Below are positions 37,648 through 47,493 of a stretch of DNA of 51,853 nucleotides, piece by piece (position 1 is the stretch's first letter; each line of letters starts with the position of its first letter). The notes below the pieces were generated by a model. The model was not told the DNA's origin and ran no database searches. It saw only the letters and a program-made list of their open reading frames with translations. The position numbers and the translations under genes were made by a program. The stretch is from Nephromyces sp. MM_2019 (lineage: Eukaryota > Apicomplexa > Aconoidasida > Nephromycida): the NCBI GenBank assembly GCA_015657535.1, contig JADHZB010000366.1, forward strand, positions 1-51,853, in the 5' to 3' direction.

Positions 37648-40288
37648 ATGATGGATATTAACTATACTAAGTCAATGATAAACAGTGACCCTTCACAGGA
37701 AGAGATGACAACATCCTTCCCTGAGACAACTATCTACTCACCTCCTACTGATCCTAATCATGCTAACTATACGCGTATCCGAGGAGACAACAATCCAACT
37801 TCAATATCAGCAAGCATACCCACAGAAAAATCATCAATCAACACATCAAACATGCCCAAAAATGAATTATTACCAGCACAGCTCTACCCAAAGTCTACTA
37901 GTGAATCTGAGAGGGGAGACGAATCGGCTAATGTTTCTAAAACAACATCTTCGTTCAACCCCACAAACGATAACATCTTATCCACACCTAATAATAAACT
38001 TTTGTCCGACCCAAACCCTCCGCCGTCTATTCGTGAATCTGAAGAGAGCTCTACACAGAAAAAAGTGGAGGCTAATACTATTAGAGCAGCTTCTTCAGTT
38101 GCCTCCACCAACGATCTCGACTCCCACAATGAACAGGAAAACAGTGGATTTGTATTCCCAAATTATGAAGATTTCCTAAAGAGCTTAGATGAAGAAGAGA
38201 ATAAGGAAACTGACAAAGGCTCAGCTGGAGCGGCTAACTCGGAACTAGATGAAATTTTTTCTGTGTTTGAAAGAGAAATGGAAAACTTAAGCAGTTAGTT
38301 CACTTATTTGATAATCCCAAATTCAGTGATATCTACTACCAATGAATATAAAAATCATCTCTCACCATATGACTAAAATCTCAAATGCCTCTCTAAATTC
38401 CCGATCATAATCCTAAACCCATGGTTGAAAACTTTGTATACTTAAACTCAATTTAACCCATATGTATATCATTCACACCTTGAAGAACATTATTTTTATT
38501 CGCTCGATCGTAAATATAATATTATACAAAATTTATGCTTATAATACTCTTTCAATTAAAGGATTAATTTACACGAACATTTTATTCACCCACTCATATG
38601 TTTACTTTTAAAGCCATAGTCAAATCGTATAGCATATTCTGCTTGGAAAAAAAAGCTAAATAGCAATAATCATTTTCATATTTTTACTAGAAAAAAACTC
38701 TAATAGCAAGATCGATTCAAATGATCCGAGAGAGAATGGAGATTATCATTGCATACGACTCACTTCTCAGTTATTTGCTAACCCTTACCAAATCTTACAA
38801 GTCACACCTGAGACCCCTGATGAGGAAGTCAAGCAGAAATTCAGGAGAGTCAGTTAATTTCTTAATACATTTATGATGACACATCTTTAGTAATTTTATC
38901 TCATCAACTTTTGTTGAAATTTTGATACACTTATATTATTTCCTATTGTAAAGACTTTGTAAACCAATATTATTAAAAAATGATAACATGCTTTCCTATT
39001 CAAGATGTTTTTAATTTTTGCTTTAATATCTGCAAAGCACACATCATTCTAAAGCCTTAGCTATAAATTACTCTGAAACATACAATATATAAATTTCTTA
39101 ATCAGATATCACTCATGATCCATCCGGACAAGTGTAAACATCCAAGTGCCCGACAAGCATTCCAAAGTAAAAATTTACGAAATTTATTGCTTTTTTTCCA
39201 ATTTATATAGCTTAAAACAAAACTTTTTCCCACTTTCAACTCTTTGAATATTTTATTCTTATCTTAATTTTGATTAACTTATCTCCAACAGTTTTATCAA
39301 AGGCGAATGAACAACTTCAAAAACCTGAAATGAGAAAACGATACAGCAAAGTTATCGAAGACGCTAAGAAACTTGTTATGAAGGAAAGAATAAAAGAAAA
39401 CCAAGCCCTAAGAAGTAGTAAGTAGTTTCTCTAAGCATTTGAATATATAATTAGTCTCACAGACTCTAACTACATTTTTTTCACCACATTCTGACATATA
39501 CATATTTTAAATTATATTATTTGACATTTAAATTCAAATAATTTAAACTTACTTATAAATCTTTTGATCAATTTTACAAATATGAATGAATATAAACTAA
39601 TAATAATGCAGTTAAAATTGATTTTATAAATCTATATATTATATATGTGGCACTCAGTGGGTAAAGAACTATTGTCCGAAGACCTATCCGAATTACAAAG
39701 TGAAATAATGGAAAAGTGTGAAAAAATACTTGCTCAGCAAGAAGAACGTCGGAGTTATGCTGAGAAAACCAAGGCAGCCAATGAACGCTATGAGAAGGAG
39801 GTAATGAAAATTTTTTCAACATAGCTATCACTTTTACTTAAACTTGAAATTAAAACTTTTATATGAATTTTAACCATGCAGCAAGAAGCCAAGCAAGTTG
39901 AAGAAGCTCTTAAAAAGCGACAGGATAAACGCAAGTGGGAGGACAGTCGTCAGGAACGAGTAAACAGCTGGAGAAACTTTAAGGTTGATCATTCTTGAAT
40001 TTATCCAACATAACAATAATTTCTTTATATAACTAAATAATTTGTATTATAATATAGCTTTCCTGTTAAAATAATGAAGCTACAAACCAATACATTTTAT
40101 AAATTGACACCCTAAATAATTTTGTAAGACAAATAATTGAGCTCTCAATACTTTAACAGGGACTTGTAGAAGAAAAAAAGATCAAGTTAAATAATTTCAC
40201 TGGAGTGAGACATTATAAGGAGCAGAGGGTAGGCCCCGCTCCAAAAGTGCCACCTAAACCTGCTCACAAACCCTACACCAAATATTAA
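37648..40288 (+). CDS. DNAJC8: DNAJC8/SPF31-like J-domain protein with a long N-terminal extension
   Basis: Seven exons close in phase: 37648-38293, 38691-38848, 39106-39166, 39292-39417, 39658-39800, 39882-39983 and 40160-40288, giving 454 residues. DNAJC8/SPF31 is a splicing-associated J protein. Exons 2-7 match it throughout: NPYQILQVTPETPDEEVKQK, then the HPD motif in LMIHPDKCKHPSARQAF (His274), a charged coiled region, and the diagnostic KRKWEDSRQERVNSWRNF near the C-terminus. J domains stimulate Hsp70 ATPase through HPD. Exon 1 adds about 215 Ser/Thr/Asn/Pro-rich residues absent from the 253-residue human protein, ending in an acidic helix (YEDFLKSLDEEENKE, LDEIFSVFEREMENL). The exon 1 to 2 splice (GTTAGT donor at 38294, ACTAG acceptor) is in phase, but an internal start in a shorter transcript is possible. 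Confidence 0.82.
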
Positions 40289-40329
40289 TTTTTTTAGAAC
40301 TTAAACTTCTCGTTTACCCAAGCTACTTA

Positions 40330-41250
40330 CTACAAGCCTAGAATCCTAAATCTCCCTTGCTACAACAAAAATATTTCTTAAGTCTAACGCTCAAAATAGT
40401 GAATACATATTTATAGGCTAGTTGAATGAATAAATAAACAACTCTCTGAAAAAAGGTTTTTGAAAAATTTGATTCAATTAACATGTATAGTATACATACA
40501 ATTTTGAATCTTATCGAAACTTTACATATACAAACTTGTGCCTTGTATTGTTCCACTTTCTTTTCATTAAATATTTTATAAGCAATATAAACATCTAAAA
40601 GTGGATCTATACCCAACTAAAATATGCTTCAACAGCCTTTTATGACACAGTATTAATTCCACAAATACGGCATTTTTTATTTTTAAACTAATTTAGCTAC
40701 TTATTTTGAACCGATTCATCTTTCTAAATAATTCTTTTAAAAGAAAATTTTCTAGTTTTACTATACTGTAAACACCAATTTAGCATATATGAATCTAAAT
40801 CTTATATTTATACAATCAACAAAATTCAATTAAGAAAACAATAATAAAAACTCAATTAATGTAATATCTAGCTAATCAGAATAGAAAATCTCTATTTCTT
40901 TTAAAATGAATATTTATTTTTGATAAGGAGTGTTACACAAACAATAACATAACTTGGTAAGTATAGCAACAAGTGTGGCAAGTAATCTTATAGCTCGAAC
41001 TTTATTAAAGTATTTGTTTTACTGAATTCAAAGGTATTAAGAACAACCAATCTAAGTCCTTTAAACGATTAATATGTAGAAAAAGCTCAACTTAAAAACT
41101 CAATATTTCCAATATACATTTGGTTTATTATTAATAATAAGTTGATTTCGAAAATGCAGTGTGAATTTATCTCAACCCTGATCCAAACATGTCAAATTTG
41201 TACAGTTGATAAACAATGTTGATCATAACTCTAACATTTTGCTCAATCAT
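40330..41250 (-). CDS. Candidate small gene, partly resolved exons
   Basis: Not recognised. Three exon-like segments on the minus strand: 41250-41177 (ATG start, MIEQNVRVMINIVYQLYKFD, then a GTTGAG donor), 40616-40536 (LGIDPLLDVYIAYKIFNEKK, after a TTTTAG acceptor) and 40359-40330 (short C-terminal exon ending TAG). The second and third join in phase 0. The first ends in phase 2 and does not join the second directly, so an exon is missing between them, or the first belongs elsewhere. The composition is unlike the surrounding non-coding AT-rich DNA. The model converges on the J-protein gene, 42 bases from its stop. Confidence 0.3.
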
Positions 41251-41931
41251 ATTAAATCTGAGTTTATGTGAGGTAAAAGATGTTCCTTATATTCCTTTGA
41301 AAAATTCCCACTGTATTATTAATTTGTGTAAACTTGTACAATAAATTGCTTTATTAACAATTCTAATTTATTCTTTTGTGTTAACTAAAATTACTATTTA
41401 AATATTTCTTTAGCATGATTTTTGCACTATGATTTACTCCTAGTAGTAAATTTACTATTAAATAATTTATTTAAAACTCTAGTTAATTGTTTCTTGTGGA
41501 TTTCTATTTGTTATTACTAGTTGTTTTTTATATAATTTTGTTACTAGGTTCCTAATAAACAGCAGATAAGCGTGCCTATTTGAAACAAATTCTCAAATAG
41601 GTTCTTAAAAATGTACAAATTCTAACAAACTATTTGATACTTATGTTACAATTGTCAATGAATATTGAATTATATATAAAGCAGTTTTTTATAATTGTGG
41701 AGTTTTAAATTCACATTTACACCCAGAGTTATACTCCATAGCCAATTACTAGTACAACTAGGAAGTATTGTTAAATTTTAAAGCACAAACATATTAACAT
41801 TGATTCCCTTTTTTTCAAACATTCACTTAACCTGCTTTGTATACAAATGTTGTAAATTGAAAAAAATAACTTGTTTAATATATATTGAACTATCTTTAGC
41901 TCATGAAACTAATTTTACTATATAGGAGAAT

Positions 41932-42482
41932 TTTAAAAAAAGAATTCAGGTAAATTTTTCTCCTTTTTTTGAATTACTAATTTGTTATCAATTATTATTA
42001 ACCAATTCGCTTGTACAATAAAATAAAACACCCAACAAAGGATATTTTACAATCGTCATTAACGCGTTTTGGCTTAATTTCAAATTTTATTAAGAAATTT
42101 TATGTAGGGCCTATTTATGGTAAGAAATACTTCTGTTATTTCTTTGAACTATGCAACTTTTTATGTATATTTTTTACGTTTTTTTGTTGTTTCAAAGCTA
42201 AGGATTTGAATTACCCGAACTTTGTGAATTACTTAGCTAGAGTTCCATCACTTTATGAATTGTTTTTAAAGATCAAGCATCAGAAATTTCCAAAAAATTT
42301 ATCCAACAACTTTACTCAAAATCTTAATTGTAGGATAACTAGTATTGATAGCTTTGATGTATTTCAAAATTATTGTTTTTTTGTAGCATATTTTGAATAT
42401 TGATGATTTATCTGAAGAGTTTTTTTCCATTTGTTTAGGCGGTGGAATTAGCAATATTATGTTTAAGTGTTTTAGAGCCTAA
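41932..42482 (+). CDS. Small hypothetical protein, 5' end unresolved
   Basis: Not recognised. Exons 42041-42119, 42198-42358 and 42387-42482 close in phase and encode about 112 residues ending TAA: DILQSSLTRFGLISNFIKKF, then GPIYAKDLNYPNFVNYLARV, then IDDLSEEFFSICLGGG. Donor TATGGTAAGA and acceptors TTTCAAAG and TTTTTGTAG support the introns. A possible further exon, 41926-41949 (GAGAATTTTAAAAAAAGAAT, before a CAGGTAAAT donor), also joins in phase 0, but no start codon was fixed. The plain aromatic and basic composition resembles a small mitochondrial protein; that is only an impression. A longer open frame that reads through the introns is probably an artefact. Confidence 0.45.
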
Positions 42483-44666
42483 TAATCAGATACATAGAGA
42501 AGTTGTTTTTAATAGAAAGTAGTGATATGCTACACATCGAAATTATGACTTGGATGTTGTTTGCTAATAGGTAAAGCAAGAGTATTCAATATTACGTTTA
42601 GAGTGACCAAATCAATATTTTCGTTTCAAGGGTATTGAAAAAATATTTTCAAGTTTGATGATAATATTATTTAGAGTTTGGCTCTGAAATCACGGTGACA
42701 TAAATACCAAAATATCTTCTCAGAAGACTAATCATCGCTGGAAAGTTTAACGAGGGGTATAAATAATCGGTATTGCTAAGTAAGAATATATATAATGTAT
42801 GTGTGTTTTGTTGTTTTATATTCCTTTAATATTTAGTGAGTATTGGTAAGTTTGCGATTGTTGATATATAGAAAATAATTACGAGAAAGATTAGGATGTT
42901 AATTGATAAATAAAGTAGCTTTAGATTTAAAAATTTCTCAGATTTTCTTGCGTTTGTATGATTTGAATTTCTTATCTCCGACACCAAATTTGGACAAATA
43001 GTGTTTGGTTTCTATCGAGAGTTTATAAAAAGCAATTATCTAGTAGAGGCAGCCTGCATGTTATGAAACTCTAAATATAATAGTAATTTTGCACGTAAAA
43101 TTTTATTGGGTGCAAAAACATAGAATAAAACGTAAATTTTACACAGAGGATATGTGATAGTTGAAATTTAATCCAAGTACGATAAGTTAACTTAACAAAA
43201 AAAATGTTATATTGCACTTGTTGCACATGGATGTGTAAAAGTTGAAAATATTTCTGTGTAAAGTGAGTCTGAGCAAAAATTTGACGTGATAATATGTTTC
43301 GTCCACTTGATCCTAACAACTAAGCAAATGAAAGTACTGATAAAGCTGTGATAAGTTTATGTCGCTCTGAATTTAGGACAATAAAACATAGGTGGATGCG
43401 ATTTACTTGTAAAACTAATTCAAGTCAAATCAAGAAGAAAAGTAGTTATCTTGTTAGTGTGGATACAATTTTACAAACGCTATATCTTACAAGTGTTCAC
43501 CTTTGTACATTTCACGCTTCAAAGTTAAAGAAAGATAGCTGTAGCGCGCCTCGAAATGACTAAATTGTGTAAATATACATATATGTATGTGTGCCTGTGC
43601 TTATCTTGTTAGTAGGTGTGTATAACTACTTGTGCCATTTAAGAAATAACATCATAGGCTTTATTTCCGCTTTGTTATCCAGAGGAGGCAAGTTTATGAG
43701 CATACTAAGTTTAGATTAATACACGCTTATCTTAGATATTGATTACATAACTCCTTTTAAGAAAAATTTGAGTTAAGAATGTAGATGTGTATATAGAAAT
43801 TCTCCATTCTATGTTTTCTAGCCCGCCTAAATTAATTATATTTATGCTACTACTAGTCCAGCACATATGCACACAAAATCACACACAAAATTAGAACACA
43901 AAGAAGATATTTCACATCAAGAAATTACACAAATAGCCTAATTTAGGTCATATACACAGCACACACTGTCAGATGTAGCCTATATTATAAGAGTCAAATA
44001 CACTTTACACATCTTTACACGTATTTCTCTAATAAGAAAAGCTTAATAGTGCATTAACGCTTTGTAGTTAATTTGAGTATAAGTATTGATTTTTCTTTTC
44101 TTTTTTTTTCACCCTTCTACCTTCGAAATAGATTTGTTGCACTTGTATTCCAACTCCTTTCGACGTTGTAATTATGTATAAAATTAAAAAGTGAGGGGGG
44201 ATATTTTACTTATTGTGAATTTCAGAAAAATTATTTTAGTTATTTATATGATTTCATACATCATAAATTTTGTATAAATTGATCACTTTCATTCGCATTC
44301 ATTAACTTTTGTATTAACCTTTATTTTTTAACATATTTTATTGAATATTTATTATTATCGTACCTATTAGCAAAGTAAGTATCCCATCCATATTTGTTTG
44401 ATACTAACCTTTTGGTTCCACATCAAGAAGATTTTAATTTTATTTTTGATTTTAAAATAATAATAATCCTAAATCTATTATTTTTACATTGTTTATATAA
44501 ATTAAAAAGCATTTCTTTGCTTCCAATTTAGAAGATGTACTTACTAATTTATCCATTGTATAATATATAATATATATATATATATATACATTTGTATACA
44601 ATTTCAATAGCATTGTTATTTTTTTACAATTGTAACATGTAATTTCTTTAATAATTTGCTTATAGA
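42483..44666. other. Intergenic region with unresolved exon-like pieces
   Basis: Between about 42930 and 43560 base composition is less AT-rich and both strands show short coding-like runs. The best on the minus strand are near 43312-43260 (DQVDETYYHVKFLLRL), 43190-43150 (LTYRTWIKFQLSHILC) and 43005-42940 (KHYLSKFGVGDKKFKSYKRK, then stop). I could not link them into a gene. CA motifs on the plus strand at 43860-44020 and TA runs at 44570-44590 precede the RIIa/SAM gene, where a TTATAG just before the ATG suggests a 5' UTR intron. Confidence 0.35.
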
Positions 44667-45338
44667 ATGGAAATGGAAAATGCACCAGAGACCGAAGAAG
44701 GTACCAAGAACGAGCAGATCTCCCAAGTTGAACAACTTTTTTCAAGGTTGTTAGAGGAAATCGAATCTAGTAATCCAGAAAACGTAATTTATTTTATCAT
44801 TGATTTCCTATGTAAATACTACCCAAATCATGTTCATGGAATGGGTGCTTTATTCTCTGGAGATACCAGTCTCGAATATGAAAAGATGGCTGTCATGGAA
44901 TTCATGAAATCTCAAAAGATTCAAGGTGATATCGCAGGACATTTTATAGCAAGTGGATTTGATACCTTGGAAACTTTGGAAACCGTGACTATGGATAATA
45001 TGATGCAAATTGAGCAAGATAACAATGCTAAATGGTTGACCGGCCATAAAGTAAGACTCCAACAAGTCTTCACTGATGGTCCAGCCAAAATCAAAGCATT
45101 CAAGGATGAGAAAGAAGCTGCTATTAAGTCATATATGACCTTCCAACAAGCTGCAAGTCATGCTCCAGCTACTCCCTCAACTACTGTTTACATGACTCAA
45201 CAGGCCCCTGCCTATCCAGCTGGCTCATTTAAAACTCAATTTACTCCTAATCCTTATGTTAAACCCATGACTAACGCTACAGGCGGTACATTTAAGTACA
45301 ATGCCCCGGCAGGAATGATGATGGGAAAGAACATGTAA
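44667..45338 (+). CDS. RIIa-like plus SAM-like domain protein
   Basis: A single-exon 223-residue protein. Residues 22-56 (EQLFSRLLEEIESSNPENVI, then FIIDFLCKYYPNHV) match the RIIa/Dpy-30-type dimerisation helix pair: hydrophobic helix, Asn-Pro turn, and Ile-x-x-Phe-x-x-x-Phe/Leu second helix. Residues 76-136 resemble a SAM domain: EFMKSQKIQGDIAGHFIASG, DTLETLETVTMDNMMQI and WLTGHKVRLQQVF, with the typical Gly-His before the last helix. A Pro/Ala/Thr/Tyr-rich tail ends in NAPAGMMMGKNM. RIIa folds dock to A-kinase-anchor-like helices in radial spokes and sheaths; SAM domains oligomerise. A role in flagellum or cortical cytoskeleton is plausible but inferred. Codon use is markedly less AT-rich than flanks. 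ATG at 44667; a second ATG two codons on is equally possible. Confidence 0.75.
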   Translation: MEMENAPETEEGTKNEQISQVEQLFSRLLEEIESSNPENVIYFIIDFLCKYYPNHVHGMGALFSGDTSLEYEKMAVMEFMKSQKIQGDIAGHFIASGFDTLETLETVTMDNMMQIEQDNNAKWLTGHKVRLQQVFTDGPAKIKAFKDEKEAAIKSYMTFQQAASHAPATPSTTVYMTQQAPAYPAGSFKTQFTPNPYVKPMTNATGGTFKYNAPAGMMMGKNM

Positions 45339-46186
45339 ATTAAAAATTTCTTCCAAAGCGTACCGTAGCTTATCATGTTAATTTTATTAATTTATATGAT
45401 ATTGTCATATATCTCGGAACGTTGAATAGTACGAAATATTTTCTAGGGTTATGCAGTATGAGTACTTGGCATCTCTTTATTAATTACAAGATACATATCG
45501 TAAAATTTTATTTTTTATTTTCAAGTGTTTTTAGTTTTGTAAATTATGACACTTTTGAACTTTTTCATGTCTTTCAAAATGATTCTTTGGAAATAAGAAA
45601 CATGTGTCAAGATTTTATCGCCTAGTGTGAAACTTTAAGAATCCTATTAATATTTATGTACATATGCAAAATTACAAGAAATATACATTTTAAGCCAAAA
45701 ATTTCAAAGATTAACAACTTGATTAAACAAATTTGTTCAAGCATAATTATACTAGTTATGATGCATTTTATTCATGTACAAGAAGGACAAGATAGTTAGC
45801 AATTGTTTTAGAATTTAAATTTATGTGCTTTAAACTGTTGTAAGTTAAAGAAATTAAATTTTGTGTTTATTAATCGACAATTGATTAAAAAATCGGTTTA
45901 TTATAAATGTAGTATTGGGTTAATAATTGGTAATAGCAGTTTGAAAATATTGAATGTAAAATACTCGAGCATGGTTTAAATTGACTTCCAAATTTGCAAG
46001 AATTTCATATAAAGGGTTGTTAAATATAATATCAAATTTTGATGAAGGAGTTGTGTGAATTTATATCTTGTCTCTGTTTATACAATCGATTAAATTGTTT
46101 GCATTGTAGGAAAATTTGTTTTAAAGTTTATAGAAAGAATGATATCAGTAGTTCGTTAAAGTTGCTCAAAGTAAAAAATTAAAAAT
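45339..46186. other. Convergent spacer between RIIa/SAM gene and RPS8
   Basis: AT-rich spacer containing both 3' ends. A 67-codon frame at 45422-45625 has no coding character beyond chance. Confidence 0.5.
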
Positions 46187-47493
46187 TTATTTTTTCTTCT
46201 TTTCAGTCTTCTTCATATAGAAATTCAATTCTTCTCCTTCTAAAATATAACCATCGCATCTGCCGGATTGACCAGGTCGTGATGAGATACATGCCATCAG
46301 TTTTCCAGAATTGAATTGATCCTTAATTTTTGGGTCAATTGCGGGCATTTTAGCTTGAGCGGCAGCCATTTTCTCGGCTGCTCGGTTGGAAGTTTGTTCT
46401 TCCTCTGCCTTTGTCTCATGATCACGTTTCTTTCCCAATTCAACACCATAATTCTTCTTGAACCTAAGATTTATAAATAAAGTTATAAATATTGATTATG
46501 CAAATTTGTTAAAAAGTGTAATAAGTCATCATTGAATAGAAGTTATATATTGTCATATGAGAGCTACTTATTAAAGGTGTTTGATAAAAGATCTAGGACA
46601 GCAAAATATAAATTAATGTTATGTGTTTAATAAGTGAATTGCAAATTATGTTATGAACTAATTTCAATAAAGTATCAGACGGTAATTCCAGCATTAGCAT
46701 TAACTGTTTTCATCAAAGATGTTTCAGAGATGCCAAAAAAATCATTTTCATCATCAAATAATTTATAAATATGAATTTCAGACGGTAATTCCAGCATTAG
46801 CATAATCTATTTTCATCATAGATATTCAGAGATGCCAAAAAAATCGTTTTACATCATTATATAAAAAGTATATAAACGTTAATTTCAGACGGTAATTCCA
46901 GCATTAGCATAATCTATTTTCATCATAGATATTCAGAGATGCCAAAAAAATCGTTTTACATCATTTTATAAATAGTATATAAACATTAATTTCAGACGGT
47001 AATTCCAGCATTAGCATATTTTATTTTCATCAAAATTGTGCAGAGCTGCCAATAATATCGTTTTGCATCATTTCAAATTTATAATTACGGAAGTAAAGTA
47101 ATATGATAGAGGTTACCCCTCCCCAAAGAAGACATGCTAGCAATCAATAACTCACCAAGCTCTGAATGGCGTTGCGTCAATCATAATGATGGCACTTTTT
47201 ACAAGAGTTTGTGTTCGGACAAGTTCGTTGTTAGAAGCATTGTAAATAACATCTACTATACGAGCCTTGCAGGTACAGTTTTGTCCAGCCCAGCTAAAAT
47301 TTCCTTTATCGAGACGGAGAGCTCTGTATTTCATATTCCCACCACGGCAACGAATTGGTCGAAGACGTTTAGGACCTAACTTTGTAAGAGCTGATGGCCT
47401 TCCTAACTCATACTTTCTTTTCTTGTGTAACTTCGGGTAGCATCGTCCACCAGTTGGTCGATGTTTATGTTGCTTATCACGGGAGATACCCAT
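46187..47493 (-). CDS. RPS8: 40S ribosomal protein S8 (eS8)
   Basis: Two exons, 47493-47156 and 46463-46187, joined at a split Trp codon (TTG donor side GTGAGT, acceptor CTTAG), give 204 residues, the usual eS8 length. The start [16 protein letters not shown] is the family signature. It is followed by [57 protein letters not shown] and the second-exon block [15 protein letters not shown]. The end block, [20 protein letters not shown] then LNFYMKK, completes it. eS8 is a core 40S protein. A TTAATTACAG acceptor at 47506 just upstream of the ATG suggests an additional 5' UTR intron. The 692-base coding intron houses four snoRNA-like units in the same orientation, a common arrangement for ribosomal protein genes. 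Confidence 0.96.
46675..46757 (-). ncRNA. Box C/D snoRNA copy 1 (18S guide), in RPS8 intron
   Basis: Read on the minus strand: box C ATGATGA (near 46755-46749), a D' guide ending GGCATCT, box D' CTGA (46727-46724), box C' TTGATGA (about 46717-46711), the guide GCTGGAATTACCG (46692-46680 region) and box D CTGA at 46678-46675. The guide is complementary over 13 bases to CGGTAATTCCAGC of eukaryotic 18S rRNA. The fifth base upstream of box D pairs with the first U of that motif, the site methylated under yeast snR77 and human SNORD65. Box C is a perfect match, better than in the other copies. Confidence 0.8.
46778..46858 (-). ncRNA. Box C/D snoRNA copy 2 (18S guide), in RPS8 intron
   Basis: Same architecture 103 bases from copy 1: box C ATGATGT at 46857-46851, box D' CTGA, perfect C' box ATGATGA, the identical 13-base 18S guide, and box D CTGA at 46781-46778. 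Nearly identical to copy 3 across its whole length. Confidence 0.8.
46885..46965 (-). ncRNA. Box C/D snoRNA copy 3 (18S guide), in RPS8 intron
   Basis: Box C ATGATGT at 46964-46958, D' CTGA, C' ATGATGA, the same 13-base guide and box D at 46888-46885. It is 107 bases from copy 2, and the flank is shared, so the copies arose by recent tandem duplication including spacer. Confidence 0.8.
46992..47072 (-). ncRNA. Box C/D snoRNA copy 4 (18S guide, diverged D' side), in RPS8 intron
   Basis: Box C ATGATGC at 47071-47065, C' TTGATGA, the same intact 13-base guide and box D at 46995-46992. The D' side differs: the D' box reads CTGC instead of CTGA and its guide reads TTGGCAGCT instead of TTGGCATCT. 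It is the copy nearest the upstream exon. Confidence 0.75.

Noticed and set aside
45422..45625. 67-codon plus-strand frame after the RIIa/SAM gene
   Set aside because: Phe/Tyr-rich composition expected from AT-rich non-coding DNA; lies in a 3' flank.
46681..47040. Fragments of an 18S rRNA gene, because of repeated GGTAATTCCAGC
   Set aside because: Only 13 bases match per copy, on the strand antisense to RPS8, flanked by C and D boxes; this is a snoRNA guide, not rRNA.
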